A stretch of DNA of 64,000 bases from positions 9,628,189 through 9,692,188 of the forward strand of contig NC_061455.1 of the NCBI RefSeq assembly GCF_022581195.2, read 5' to 3'. Position 1 is the first letter of the stretch; each line of letters opens with the position of its first letter. A program made the translations under genes and the position numbers. Under the pieces are notes generated by a model that saw nothing but the letters and a program-made list of their open reading frames with translations, was not told the DNA's origin and did no database searches. The DNA is from Helicoverpa zea (Eukaryota; Arthropoda; Insecta; Lepidoptera; Noctuidae). This document shows, one piece after another, positions 29,201-44,200 of the stretch.

Positions 29201-32200
29201 TTGGATATCGTGCGATTAAACAAAGCATTTTACGGTGAAATCGTCAATGAAGGACGTGATAATAGATTCTTTCTATTGTATTGTTCGATTAATTAATTTA
29301 ACTGTTATTTTTGGGAGATACATTTTACAGTCTTCATTATAAGTGTTATGTATCAATAACCGCGCAGTTCATACAAGAAAAAAGAAAAGAAGAACATATG
29401 TTTTATTAAAAAAGAGAGCTCTGTGAAAAAAATATTCGCTCAAATATAGAATCAATTATCGGAAAAGTGTTAACATTCACATGAAGTGCTTAAATCGCGG
29501 CAGCCATCTTTGCTGGTGCTATATTTTCCGAACGAACGGTATTGGTAGTACACAGTACATAGTAGTCACCTAGTGCGTCAAGCGAACTGTCACGACCGTT
29601 ACCTACACGGAACTGTTTGTCCCCAAGACCTAGCACTTAGCACGGCTTGTGGCCAACTTGCTGTTTATCCAGCTATAAATACCTTATCAAGTAACTTTGT
29701 AATACGTCTGCTTTTTCTCCCAGGAGTTTACAGTCGTATTATGAATTTTCAGATGGTTTTCTGTGTTTCTATATAGTCATCATAAAACCGGCACCTACTA
29801 CACTAAGTATACGTATTAAAAATAAAAAGTCTTTAATTTATAAAAGTTCAGTATTTATAGCAATAAACTTAAGTAGCTTGGATCTACACAAATAGTACTC
29901 ATCGGCATTAAATCGTGTTCAACTAAATTATAATTCTGACGCCTTCGCGCTTCGGTGTAGTTGATAGTTGAAACTGTTTAGCGAGCACAAAGTTTTAACA
30001 AGCCACGTACTTAGTATGAATTCATGTGTAACAATACTCAACATATTAAATGTTAAATACTTTTCGGAATACTCTAGGAACTACATACAATGTTTTACCT
30101 CTGCCATTAGATTATGAACGATTAAAAAACTTCTTTATTTTTCGTTACCACACGACCCCATCGCAATAAAGATTAAACCGTTTCACTATTCGTTTTAATT
30201 TTATTAGCCGTATATAAATGACTGCTTTAATTTTAAATCCAGTAATGGATAACTATCGTTTATACATATATATTTTATTAAGGCTCTTAGTTTTATTATG
30301 GAGCTTTAGTTTCCGCACTTCACAGAAAGAATCCTTAATACCACTAATGTCTTTTTTCTTTCTTTAAACAAATGCCAATTAAAAGCACTTCAATCGGGTC
30401 AAAAGAGTTGATATTTCAAAAAGCGATTACTACGAATAGCATTGATTAGCACTTAACACACTTTCGGATTCCAAACACCACAACATACTCACATGTGACG
30501 CAAAAAGTGAATGTTCGCTGACTCATATAAAATTTAATTTATGCTCAAAAGTTGGACATTCAATAACACTACTCCAGATGTGTTCCAGTGATGTGTTTAT
30601 TTATACGAAGTGGTGCGGTCCTCGTCGGAACAGGAGCATGTTATGTACATTGTTTGTTTGCAAAGGGTTGAGGGATGCGATGAAATTATTAGATTGCCGC
30701 TTGCGTGCCTGTAAGGGATTTATCTAGGACTTGAATTTCATTTCAAAAACTCATTTGGCTGATCAAATAAGGGATGAAGTATGATACCGCTGGTATCTGA
30801 ATTCTAAAAACAAGTATTCATTTCGTAAAGTTTTTCGAGGGTCGAGCGAAATAACCGAAGCCTGTTCTCTGAGAGCATATCTCTATTTTATACGAGGTAT
30901 TGTTTTGAGCTTTTCATTCGCCGTTTGGTAAAGATAGAGTTTTAAGAACAAGTGATTGTAGAATATATCGGTAATGAGATTGCGAGAGTGGTGGTAGCAA
31001 CCCGAGCCGCGGCGTGGTGGAGCCGACCCGTATGCTCCCACGGTCTCGTCTTACGCTGCGTGCGCCTTCCCACCGCGCTCGCCACTTGATCAGACAACTT
31101 GGTCGCGCCATTAACAATGCGGAACACGTGTGTCCAAGTGCCATGTATATTAAACTAGAACAAAGACTCTCTTCGTACGACGATACACTCATTCAAAATA
31201 AATACAGAGCAGCTTTACATTGTGGACTAAACTGTCGTGTGATGGTGGAACAACCCAGTAATTACATTTGTAATCCGCTTGTAATTCGATACGAGAAAAT
31301 TCTAATGATAGTATAAAATATTTAAGCTGCTACACAATATACTAGGTACCTACACTAGATAATATCGTGCCTTCCAAAACCAAAATATTGTTCCCAAATA
31401 GTTAGCCAATTATAAGTTGTGTTTTACAACAGTATGAAAATGTTATAGCTTCAGGTGTAAGTGTGTTGTTAATTAGCTAAACAAAACTCAATATTATTTG
31501 ATAGCTAATACAAGCACAGCTAAAGATAACATAAGCTAATGTAAACAAACTCGCTGGTCTGAAAACCAACCTCGGTGCAAATATTCTCTCGTTAACAGTT
31601 TCTCATTAACATGTGAAGTGAAGCAGTCGTAAATATGTTGTGAATCATAACAATATATCTATCAATAATGTAGGTAGTATTAGAACCATATGTGGCAACT
31701 ATGATCCTATGAACTGTCTCACACACGAGTTCACACGACGCATGAGACGAAACAAAGTGATTAATACGAAACAATAGCAGCGAAAATAGAACACGTTTTA
31801 TCGGCGAATAAAAAAAATCTATGGTCGCCAAAGTCCTTTTTTCAATTTATATTATCAATAAAATTCTTTCACAAAATGGGTGTCATTTGTTAGTGGCCGG
31901 GAGCGGCGCGCCGCAACCGCTGTCGCCGTTGACATTCAATGTTGATTCAAATGCGTACACGTTCCGACAATCGCGAACCGTACTTATCTACACGCAATTT
32001 ATTCTAATACGTCTAAAGTTTTATTAAAAATGTCCCCTTTTATATGTGCATATCTTATTAAGTCACTCAAGCGACGCGACGGTAAAACGTTCTTTTTATT
32101 TCTGGCTACATCTTTCAAAAAGTTGGAAATTCTTAGAGTGTTTTGAATGGAAGCTTCAATTTATAAATAGAAATAATATGAAAATGATGGATTGATCCAC

Positions 32201-35200
32201 CGTCCCACGGATACTGCGGATCGTCGGGTAGATTGAAACACTCCCGCATTTAGTTTACATTCAATGAAAAATTATGATTGAAACGTTGAGTTTAAAGCTT
32301 CTTTGTTTCTTTGAGACAACTCCACTGAAGGATTGTTTATGAATTGCTTTGAAATTTTCTTTTAATAATTTTCAATCACTGTCAAAGGCGAAGTAGATCA
32401 AACGGTATCAATTTCCATCGTTGGTCGATTATACAACACTGAGTATTTATTTTCCCATTATTCATGAAACTATTTGTGGGCTTGACAGTGGGTCGTATTT
32501 TCAAGATGTTTGAAAGTAATTGGAAAGTAAGGTACACGTACTTGACATGTCGTTTTCGGTAATTGCTGCCTATATTTATGACAAATGGATAGAACGGGCC
32601 AGAGTAGTACCCAAGTAACAAAAGCTTCTATAACCAAGGCGTTTTGTCACCAATCAGTGTTATAGTAGGCCTGTAATGGTAACCATTATGACTGTCTGTA
32701 CTATAAAGGTTTTTAACAAAGCGTTTTGATTCTATAAGATAAAGAGCATTTAAGTTCTATAATTAAGCTCTTAGAACGCTTACAGGACCATACAAAAGAA
32801 TCGTTAAAGTTTTGCACTATAATAGATATGTATAAAGTGATTATGGTACTATTTAGTACTATTAAAGACCTTACCGACCCTTTCATGTATCTATTTTGCA
32901 CTAATAATGCGTCAAAATGATTTTTATAGTACTAGTTTTGTAGTAGTATCAAAAACATAATTACAGGATTAATCTGCACTATGAAAGCACCTTACACAAC
33001 TATTATGCAACCTTTTAGCTTTTTAAAAGCTCCCTCATTATTACTACGGGGCTAGTTCTGTAAAAGTCATGAAAACCCTTCTATAGACATAACCATTCTA
33101 AATAGCACTATTAGTGAGTCTGTGTTACTCATACGACACTAAAGCGTGACATAAAAGGATTAAAATGAATAATTAATGGTCTAATTACATCTATACCAGC
33201 TTTTCAGAATCAATTATATGACTAGTATTTCATAAATGGAGACACACTGTCGACACTGTAGCACATGGTTCTGTACAAAATATTTGTTTTGTACCACAAC
33301 AGGGCTGTAGCAATAATGTTTCTTTTTGTCTAGCCAGGAATAAGGATGAAGAATATAAGAGGGAGAGCACCTCATAATATAATAGCATTCTTAAACAGAA
33401 AGTTAATTGTAAAGTAGATTCAATTAAATGTGAAATTGTCTGCATAACTTACGATTCTATGATGTATTTTTTCCCATTATGATAAGGAAAACTAGTTCCG
33501 AGTTTTAAAAAAAGGACTTAATGTTTCTTATTTGTTTATTAATTATAAACATGATCATATGGCAAGATGTATTTGAATGTATGTATATTCTAAACCTAGA
33601 AAAAATAGGGGCACTTACGGTCGACATCACAATAAGTAATATTAAAATAAAACATAACAATTATAGAGAAAAAAACACTTCGGCGGGCATAATCTCGACT
33701 TCTTGAGAATAACTATCAACAAAAAGATGCATACGCTAATACCACAATTATTGTGACATTAGCGTAAGCATCTTTTTATTTAACAACATAATTATATCTT
33801 TTTTATAAATCAAAAATTAAACATTAAAATCTGTACTCCAATAAAGTCAAATCTACTGAGGAATCTTACAAGATTCCTGTTGATTTTGATGTTCAAATCA
33901 AAATCAAAAATTATATCTGCTCAGGAAACAATCCACGTCCATTATATATGCCATCGTTAATTTTAGTATGTTACGACGCAGGCAAAGCACTGAAACAAAC
34001 GCAATCGTACAATTACTTCCAGCATTATGACAAAAAAAGGTTTATTTTATATTTGGACAACGAACCCTATTTCGTTTTCGGTAACAATATGGCTGCTGTT
34101 TTCGGCCATGATAGCACATTAGCAGCACGGCTGAAACCAATGTGTACTATAGCAGCCATATTCGGGAACAGTCCTTATTTTATTAATTTTAATTTAATTA
34201 AAACACGTAAATTATAATGGCGCATTGTCAAATTTGAAATCAGCATAATGATTTTATCGATACAATAATTTTCGCAAGAGCAAGTTATGGGAGAGTAAGA
34301 CCATATCGGTCCATGCATGTTTTATAGTATGTTATGTTAAGCAACAATGGCAAACGACATAAAGCATAACTTACCGATATATTTTGTTTTCTTGAAGAAC
34401 ACTCACGATTCACGATCACAACACAAACAAAATGGTCACCAGTGTGATAAAAAAGATAACTGGAATCGTTTACGGTGCAAAATAGCACTATAGACATGTT
34501 TTGGTTACTTTTATAGTGCACTTTTAGTTACATAAACGTTGCAGACAACACCATTTCAGTACTAAAGAGCGTTTCTTGATACTTTTACATTTCAACTAAA
34601 GAGCTGACTTATCACCGTGAGAGCCTTTATGTAGTCTCTATAGAATAAATCCGTGATAATACTAGGGCCTAATTGGGGTTTTGTAAATGTTTACAACACC
34701 ATTATAGTACTAACATGAACACTAATTAGCACGCTCCAAAACGTTCTCAGGACCTTTATAGTATCAAATTTTGTTTCTAATGATTGTGTACAACGAAATA
34801 ATAATTTTAAAACTGTAAATAATGCTTGAAGAAAATATAACGAATGATATACCTACTCAAATATGTTTTGTTTTCCTTTTTTATTAGTCAATAATTCTAC
34901 TGCACATATGTAATTGAACAATCTGTAATGAGAATTTTCTCTCGAGACTGTCGGAGTCAGGCGTACCTATATCACATGGGTCACAATGATAAGATCATGG
35001 GACACGCACACGTTCCCTTTAGCTATAATTTATATTGACAGAAGTAATGATAAAGCCGACCTATTTAGTAATTATCATAAAAAGCTTTCGGTTTGTCAAC
35101 AGAAGACGATAACTTGGTGCCCCAAGAGTCATCGAACTTAATTGTGCTATTAAAAGTCCTTGGCAAAATCGATACGCATTAATATAATAAATTAGGCAGA

Positions 35201-38200
35201 CAAGTATAAGAATTTGGTGAAGTATTCTTGTTCTTGAAGAGGTATGCGTATCGCTAAGTTCACGAAGGCTGCTCCATAAATCATAAGTAAAAACATAGCA
35301 GCTTACACACGTAAGGCATTACACGTACGGATTTGTTGACCCAGTTCTACTTACGTATGATTGCATTACTTTGTAATTGTATATAAAAATACTAATATTA
35401 AACCGAATATTTGTTTGTACGCCGGTGCAGATGCTCGGCTAATTTAAATAAACTTACTGCAACGTGTTTGTTGATATAAGGAAATGATGAAACTCCGGAC
35501 GGCCAGTGGCGAGTTACGAACTAATAAACATAGGCATGCCGATGCTACTTTGCAATATTTTCACTTTTCAACGCTCACGAGGAAGCCGGCTTAAAGACTT
35601 GCTGCGTGTGATGTAACTGAATGTGCTAATGTTGTGATTGCTTCACAAACACCTGAAAGATTTATTCAAGCGCCAGCACCGACTGAGCAAAACAACTGAC
35701 AAACAAAAACCTATCGAGAACTTTGATTTATTTTTGTCATCGACTTTCGAAACAATTCGTAATAAATATGGAACCATTCAGCAGACTTATTTTTGACGTC
35801 ATCGATGGCATTTTGGTTTCAGGGAGCAGAAGTGCGTTAATTAAGCCCTTTTGTTTTTTTGTGTGGCTATAATTAGCATGTCAATTATTTTGTTTCTGTA
35901 CTTTTACTTGATTAGGCAATAGATTATTTCTTTCTAGAATGTGTAGGAGTCATTGATCTAACAATATGTTTTTTCTTCACATAAAAAGTAAGTTTCGTAT
36001 TAGTTTGAATTCTTTACCAGCTTTCTCCACAACCTTTCCCCAAGTAATAAAAATAAAATCACAAATCAACAGTTTCTAAGAAATCGGCATACGTGTATTT
36101 TTAAGCTACTTACTACATCAAAACCTTACTGAATGAATGTATATTTTTTTGAAATTGAAAATAAATATAAAAGAGTATTTTTCTGTTCAGTCTAGGTAGA
36201 CAAATGTTTATTATTGAGAAAAAGACATATAAAAACGAAAAATCTTTTTCTAGATCTTTAGGCAGAGATCGATCTTTCTCTCTTTTACGGAGATCAGCGA
36301 TAATGTGACAAAGTAGGGTAGGTAGGTACTACATCACGTGCTAATGTATAGACATGACCTTGCAAATATTGTTACCATTACGTAGTGTCTGAGTAGAAGG
36401 TACGCCCTTCCAGCCTTTTACTATTGCGACACTTCGCTACTCACACTGATTTGTATTTGCACTACGTGATCAAATCTCCGACACGATCCAATGATCGAAC
36501 AACAGAATGTCGTAAATAATAAATGTGTTCACGTAAATGTTTGTTTCAGTAAAAAGTTTCACGTCTAATCTCCATGTAATGGAAGTGGCGAGCCGTTCAT
36601 AAAAATCTTCATGCATTGCTAAAGCGTGGAAAGAGCTTCACAAACGTAGCGAGATTACTCAACGTATTTTTTAAAATGGCAAATTTTAACTTATCCAAAA
36701 TATATTTCGAGAATAAATTTCCATGCTGATGAGAATCAAATGAAACAATCCATAAAATAAAGTAGCCTTTGTGCCAAAAGTGGTTTGAAGGTAAAGAGGT
36801 TTAGTATTTGTTTTGGAGGATGACGTCATCGGAACCCTTTTACAACAGAGATCCTTTTATTAGTTCCCGTATCTACATGTATAGAAGGATAAAAAGTTTC
36901 ATGGAAAATATTAATAAGATGTACTTTCTGTATACTCTACGCTTCAACCGGGGAAGTAGCTACGTAACAATAGCTTTTTAATATGCTGTTATTGTGAGTT
37001 AACATATTTACTAATAAGATATTAATAATTTAATGGAGTCGTTTGAATACAACCACAGCTAAGCGGCAATAAAGTATTCATAAATATACATAAGTATATG
37101 TTTGAATATTTTAGTTATAGATGGATGGATATAAAATGAGTAACTTTCGTTCGATTACATTGATATAGTTTGTTTCTAATGTATTTATATACAAGATATA
37201 TATAACGTTTTTAATTACAGGAAAACTCAAAGGACGTTTTACCCGTGTGCAAACTTTTACCTTCTGGATACGACCGAAACGACAAACGACAAGCAAAGGA
37301 CGGTATCTATGAGATATTCTCTTCGGGATAGTCCAACATTTTAGTTAAAGCCAAAACTCCAGCTTCCGCCAAACGTAAAAAATGTAGTTTGTGCTGCATT
37401 GATATTTGAGTTCTCTAGCTCTATCGGTAGAAAAGCTGACTAAACTCTAGTTACGTTTCAAACTAGTCGGACAGCGCTAAATCGTCACAGTTAAAAAAGA
37501 ACGCTTTGGTGCAGTCGGTGCTCGACAGATTCAGCGCCATTTTATAACGCACGACAGAAGAGCTCCGCATGAATATAAAATAATATGAGCCTGTATGATT
37601 TTAATGTTGGATAAACATCGTAGAGACGACGCAATTTTGCATTGCGCTCCTCCAAAGCAAAGCCTGGGACGCGCCACAAAAGCACACAAAAGGTTAAACA
37701 CATCGGGGACAGAGCACTTGCCTAGGGCAAGCACATTTTTAATGTATTTTCGGGACCTCTTTCGCAAAGAAGGCAAAGTAAAAATTACTATAATCGATAA
37801 AATTCGAAATGAATTTTCACTTCTGGCCAAAAGTTGCCAATTTACGAAAAAATATTTCGTAAAAATTCTCGGATGAAATGTAATACTTGATGAGATTAAA
37901 ACAAATTAAAATAGGCAGTGTACGCATTGCAGTGACGAATTTGCGATTAATGTTCATATTGTTTCAACTGTGGGAAATGCAAGTGTGTCTGCAGTACTCT
38001 GGTTCAATATTCCACAGCATTTCATATTACTCCCATCATAATTATGTGCTGTGCCCGCAAACTTTATTAAGCACAGCCGTGAAAATTGTACGAATTCTTT
38101 TAGAGAATGCGTTATTCAACTACTTTTTTTCGTCTGATAGCACTTTTACCAAGCCATAAAATGTAAAAGCGTGTCAATAAAAATGACATATCATTTTACT

Positions 38201-41200
38201 TATTGTAGGCACGCATGTGTTTACTGCTTCGTTGCTTCATAAATTGGCCGAAACCGTGACTGTTGCCGCGTTAACTGTTGATGTTTGGAAGAATTTCTCA
38301 GCTAGAAATGAACAGGCAATAGATTTTATTCCTGCGGCCCCGCGTTTCATCTAGGGTGGCTTTGCCCGGTAAAATACCAACACGTCCCTCAATGTCTTCC
38401 TGGAAGTCCATGAGGATTTCCCCGCCAAAAGTGTGTTAGCGTTGTATTGTGTGTATGTGAAAGTATGAACCTACATGCAGAAAATGGGAAAATACAATGA
38501 CGTTGCATTTTATTAGCAGCGGATGGAGGAAAATTGTTATATTTCGGAACCATACATCACTGATGAAGGAGCGCACAAATTAAACGCGCGCGGGTCGTCG
38601 GGGAGGGTGAAAGGGCTCCATGCCAGACCCTGCCCCATCTTCAGCTACCACTCAAACGAGCACCTTTAATTGGGGTGAAAATAATTATACCAATCATAAA
38701 CATTAATCATGTTTAAATTACCTACTACCTCGTTCATACTACAAAGAAACTTGGCCATTATGTCGTAGCATCAAAGATGATATTAGTTTGAGAAAAAAAC
38801 TCGTTATTTTTGCTCATTAAGATTTTTTTGTTTCTTTAAAAAATAAAGGCCCGTTTCGTGTTTGCAAATGTTTTCTTTTCTTGCAAGGAATTGTTATTTC
38901 GTATGAGAAAATAATATCAGGAGCACTGGGTCATTTTAACATCTAGGTAAAAGCTATTAATTACATAAATTGCGATTGCTTTAAACTTGTGTAATTATTT
39001 CACGATTTGTTCCCATATATCATACATTGTTCAACAGCGGAAAGAATTGCTGTGAATAATTTCTTTAGCGCAATAGTAGTTATTGTAATTTGGTTTGGGT
39101 ATGTAAATATTATGCAAGATATGTTACATATGAATAGCTGTTATGTGTTCAACGTATCAATATTTATAAAATGATAAAAAACGTATTATGATTTTATCAT
39201 TCTGAGAGTTAAAAATAATTATTATTGGTGTTCGCGAATAATAAGCAAAGCGCATCGCGTTGGGACAAAGGGCTCTAGCAATAATTAATAATAAACAAGG
39301 TTCGTTAATACCTATTTAATTTTGTGTCGGGAGCTACCTGAAGGGTCCGATGAAATACGCCATGTATTACTTGCCGGCTTCTTGGCTCACCAAGTGAATT
39401 AAAACTAGGCCCCGCTTTAATGAAAACTCAATTAAGGAAAGGGTCAAGTAGGAAACCAAGGTTTTTCACGAAACATTAATACGTGAACATTCTCTTTGTG
39501 TGAGTACGACTAAACATTGCGAGCTCGTGAATTGTAGAGACCGAAGCTCGTAATTTCAAACTTTGGCAATTTTAAATCAAAGTGTCAAAATTAGGGAGGT
39601 ACTTGCTGAAATTAAGTAATAAAATGCTAATCAGTTTCTATTGCTTGAACCTAAGAAATAAAATAGGAATGAAGTCTTACCTTAAAAAAAGGACTAGTCT
39701 TTTGTTTGTTACAATTTTTACTCCTTATAATATTCCCAAGAGATTGTAAAGCAAAATGAGGTATGTTTTTATTATTTTCAATACTGCATTAGTAACGCGA
39801 ATAGGCGTTAATTTTTCCCGCTACCGAAGACGCCTCCAAGATACATAATATAATAATACCTAATAATGTTATAACGAACTTGTTGCTTTGAGCAAGGATG
39901 AATAACATTGTATCTTTTATTCGCAAATCCTATTTGCTCATAATACGGCTAATACATGTATATTAGCCGTTTAGCCAACACATTTTATCTGGCTTTTATA
40001 TTTTATTTTCACGTTCATTTATTCACCATGTAATGTAATCATGATGTTACGCAACGTATGAGGTTGCTAAACATTGTGTTTGAAGAGGGACCCCTCATCA
40101 TTTCATCTTTTCCTTAGGTGCAATAGACGCGCTGTGCGTACAACGTCGAGATCTATTTTAGTAATTAGTTTACAGTTGTCCGAGTAAGCTATGTTAATTA
40201 TAAGTTAACGTTTACGTTGTAGTAACATTGAGGTGATAATGTGGGTGTTGTGGAGCGCGTGTTAGGGTCTAGCGGCTTGAAGCTCCGGTAGCCGGCAGGC
40301 TGCGCACGCGACCTCGTGTCATTGACCGCCTCGCCAGCGCCGCCGTTGCGCCCGCGCCTCCGCCGTTGCTGCTTCTACGAATGGGTGTCGGACTAAGGAT
40401 GCCAAAATACTCACCTGACATAATCGTTTCTAAGAACGCACGAAGAGGAAAATACGAGTCATTACCAATAAGCTACGAAAGTTTCCCTTTACCTAGAAAA
40501 GCTCTTTTTGACCTGGTTTTATTATCATAAACAAAACAGAATATTTTATTTTTTTAGAACGAAGACCATTTATTTTGAGCTTAGCTGATGTTCACTTATC
40601 AACGTTGAAATATCAGTCATCAAGTTTATTTTGGACATGAATTTGTGAAAATATTTTAGACAACCCTAACTAAAACCGTTTAGATGTACGAGTGAAAAAG
40701 ACAGCAAATCAAGGTGTTATTATAAGTGCGAGTGAGATAGCATCAATCCTGTTGTGGTGATAGAAAAAGAGAAACCAGTGTGAGAAAAAAATACGTTAAG
40801 TCATTGTAATTTTCGAAATATGTGCGTGTATTTTATAGCGGAATACGAATGGTGACAAGATTTTATGGTACAGAAATATTTCATTTTAGGGCTTAAAAAG
40901 GAATGGCGTAAATAATATTGCTTAAAATGGAACATGTGCAAATAACGTTGAAGTCACCTCTGACATTTACCTAGTTCATTCATACCGAGAATCATAGATT
41001 AGAATGTATTTCCGAGAACTCGATTTCAATGTATCGAGTTCGAGATGAGTAACTATATGCGTAATAGTAAAAAACGTGGCGAAACTGTTCATTATACCGA
41101 CTATCAATTGTTTTATTGAAATCTGTTTATCTATACTTCAGACAAAAGTTTTGATAGTGAATCAATCAAAGTCAATAAGTTGTTCTATTTTTACTACTTC

Positions 41201-44200
41201 ATCACAAGTTTCTTTTGGAACTTACTTTACCGTACCATGTTTTTTATTACTTTTTCATTCAGTACTATTTTGACGGATACCTACTCTTCAACTATTTTTG
41301 ACAGAGAGATCTTTTACCTTTGAATATAAACTATGTAGGAGTAGTTTCTGAAGAAAAATATACCAAAATAAAATAGGTAAAACAAATTATTCTTGGTTAT
41401 TCTAACATCTACAGTCAGATGTGGGTCCGAAGTTTTGAACTAACTTGAGTTTCTAGAGGTTTAATTTATTGTTTTCAATTTCTATTAAAGTTGTACGTGG
41501 TATCCCTGAAACGTTTTCTGAATTTGCTGTGTTCACCGCTAGAAATAATTGGTTTACTGAATAATTGAGAGACAGGACACAGGCCACGGTACAAAGAGAC
41601 CTGACTACGATGACAATTAACTCTCAAAAATATTTTAGCTCATGTTTCGTACATTTGTCTATTTTTTAACTTTTAAATCTCTGCAACAGCCTTTATGTCC
41701 CTTAGCGGCCTATATCCTAGCTATATGTTGATGTGCTTACTAGAGTAATGTCAGATTCCTATCTAGGGTGGGTTAAACAACAGATTAAATATTGGGAATG
41801 GCCCTTAGAGTATGAGTCTGAACTCAGGAACCTGCACCCTTTGTCTGCGATATATATTTTTGTTTCACCATAAACTATTCTAATTCAAAGCCGTTGTAAT
41901 ATGTGACGTTGTGATATTTTATATTTTCACGCTAACACTTTCCGTCGCGGATAAGAAAATGACATCACACAAAAGTTGGACAGTTTTCCAAGTCATATTA
42001 TTATGCATTCTGTTGGAAGATTACATTCTCGTAGCCTTTAATATAAACAGGGTATTTACGTGCAAATTTTGGAACCTCTTTTGATTTGTATGAATGATCA
42101 TTCTTGCTCGGTCTTTGTTGAGCTTCCAAAAAGCCGAAAGAGATTCCTCAAAACCTATTGAGATGCAACACTTATTATCATTACTTAGAAATCTAACACA
42201 TTCTCAAAACCTTCATTTATTTTCCAAGGCCTTTTGTTTCATCTTAATGACGCTATATTATGTTAAGGTCCTATGCATAATGATCGTTTAGATAAGGCCT
42301 AATGTGTTATAAAATGTAAAGCGTTTCAAAGTTTTCTCAGGTGCTCCGTAGTCGGTGTGCGTCTGACTTTCATGCGTCGCTTTTATTTTATAACATTTTA
42401 AATTTTCTTATATGAAAGATAGCAAGGCGGCTTATGCTATCTTTCCAGACCGACGGACAGTAAATTTAAAAAGACGACACAAGATTGCAGACTTTAAAAA
42501 ATGTCACAGAGATACGCAGTGACACGTTTCTTGTGGAGTGTTTTGTGAATGAATGACGATTGATTTCTTACATTATTTTGTTGTTGTTTCAGCGTGGTGC
42601 TCGGTGCGGGCTGAGGATGAGCAGCACGACGCTCGGGAGGGCGATGACGTCACGATGCAGTGCCGCTTCGCCCTGGAGCCGCTCGCCGGCGAGTCCCTCA
42701 CCTACTACTGGGTGAGGAGCACCGCCAGCGGCCACGACAACGTAGCCATCGGCAACATACCGCTCGAGACTAATTACCAGTAAGTTCAACAACCTTCCGA
42801 AAATTATCCTTAACATTTTTTACAGTCTTCACAAACAATAAGAAATTCAATTTTCTTCACGCTAAAACAAACTGTATTCCAAACACACATTGTTTGGGTG
42901 TGTATACTCAACGTTATGTACTTCAAAAGTAAACGGCTTTGGCAGATTTTTATATATCCAGGCCCTGGCCGGAGGTTAAATGTGTCAAGATGCAAATCTT
43001 AGTAAGGTGCTAGTAGATACTTATGATGTTACGAGCTCCCCTGGACATGTCATGCTCCTTCGAAAGGCTTTTTATTTTCTACACGAACAAGATATTCAAA
43101 TAAGCACCGATCTCTCGGGTAAATATCGGACATCTGCCAACCCTTATAAAATAATTAATATTCATGAAAAAGTACAAAGAGTTTGCGTGCTAAACACGCA
43201 GTTGGGTCGAAATAATGCCGCCATAACTTTACTAAATAAGTAAATTATTGGGGATTAAAACTTATCTAACAAGTATTATAACTTTTATTATATGATCGTG
43301 CCGTAACTTAGCAGGTAGAAAATATTTAAAACCTCCTTCCAGCTCATTAAATTAATTTATTTATGTAACGAATCAAGTTTAGGTGAAATTTATAGTTGTG
43401 ATAAAATAAAAGTGAGAGATCTGAAACCAAAATAAGAGAAATACATTTACGTAATTTCATGCACGAGTGAGACATTGAATACGATGCGACATCGCTTAAA
43501 ACGAAGAAGATAAATTCAACGTCCAAATATCTTTCTTTTCGAGTGTACATGATGGCAGGCGACAACCTTTAAACTGTACATTGGGAAGATCCCACGAGCA
43601 TTAAAACATATCTACATGTATATTTAGTTGACTCGGGAGAATACATAGCTACCTACATACAATTTTACGAAGAATAAAAAAACTGCTATGGCAATTCAGA
43701 CGGAATAAATGAAACTGTATGTCGTTAGGTTTTTTAGCGTGAAAGGGAATTTAGGCATAATGTCTAAGCTGTCAACACTGAAAAATACACAAATCAGTTT
43801 CTAGTTTTGTACGAGTATGCTTCTCATATTGTTTATTTCTTTTTCGACACAATGCTCTAATCATTTCTGAAGAAACATAGCAGCTGAAATCAAATCCAGG
43901 ATCTAAATAATTATTAAGTACTCTTTGTTGTTCACTATAAAAATACACAAGCATAAAACTATATAGTGAACAAATTGTAAGGTTCTAATCTTAATCTAAA
44001 TCTTTAAAGTTTGCCTTTTCATTTCAGTCAGGCGGTGTAATGTGCCAAATATGGTAGGTACGGCAAACGAAAATGTTTTTGATTCCGCCGAAATCAAAGC
44101 TAGCTTGTCATATTCGGGACAGAGAAATTATAACAATAACTAGCAGTTTACTGTAATAAGATCCAAAGGTTTAAATCAAATTAAAATAAAAAATACACAC

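Larger units (their letters stand above)
5256..42592 (+). other. ed: ed intron 1 (37.3 kb)
   Basis: The intron starts GTAAGC and ends in a T-rich tract plus AG. It is mostly AT-rich DNA without recognisable genes. Open frames rarely exceed 100 codons, and none carries a motif I know. GC-richer islands occur near 6780-7160, 21520-21690, 22080-22170, 30990-31120 and 40240-40395. A giant first intron is common for developmental adhesion genes and often hosts enhancers; that is inference here. Confidence 0.85.

Noticed and set aside
33948..34217. 89-codon frame in intron 1
   Set aside because: It sits inside the foldback-like repeat and is spanned by inverted repeats. No protein family was recognised.
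37531..37876. Overlapping frames of 99 and 93 codons on opposite strands
   Set aside because: Neither shows a domain, and both lack splice or promoter context. Treated as chance frames.
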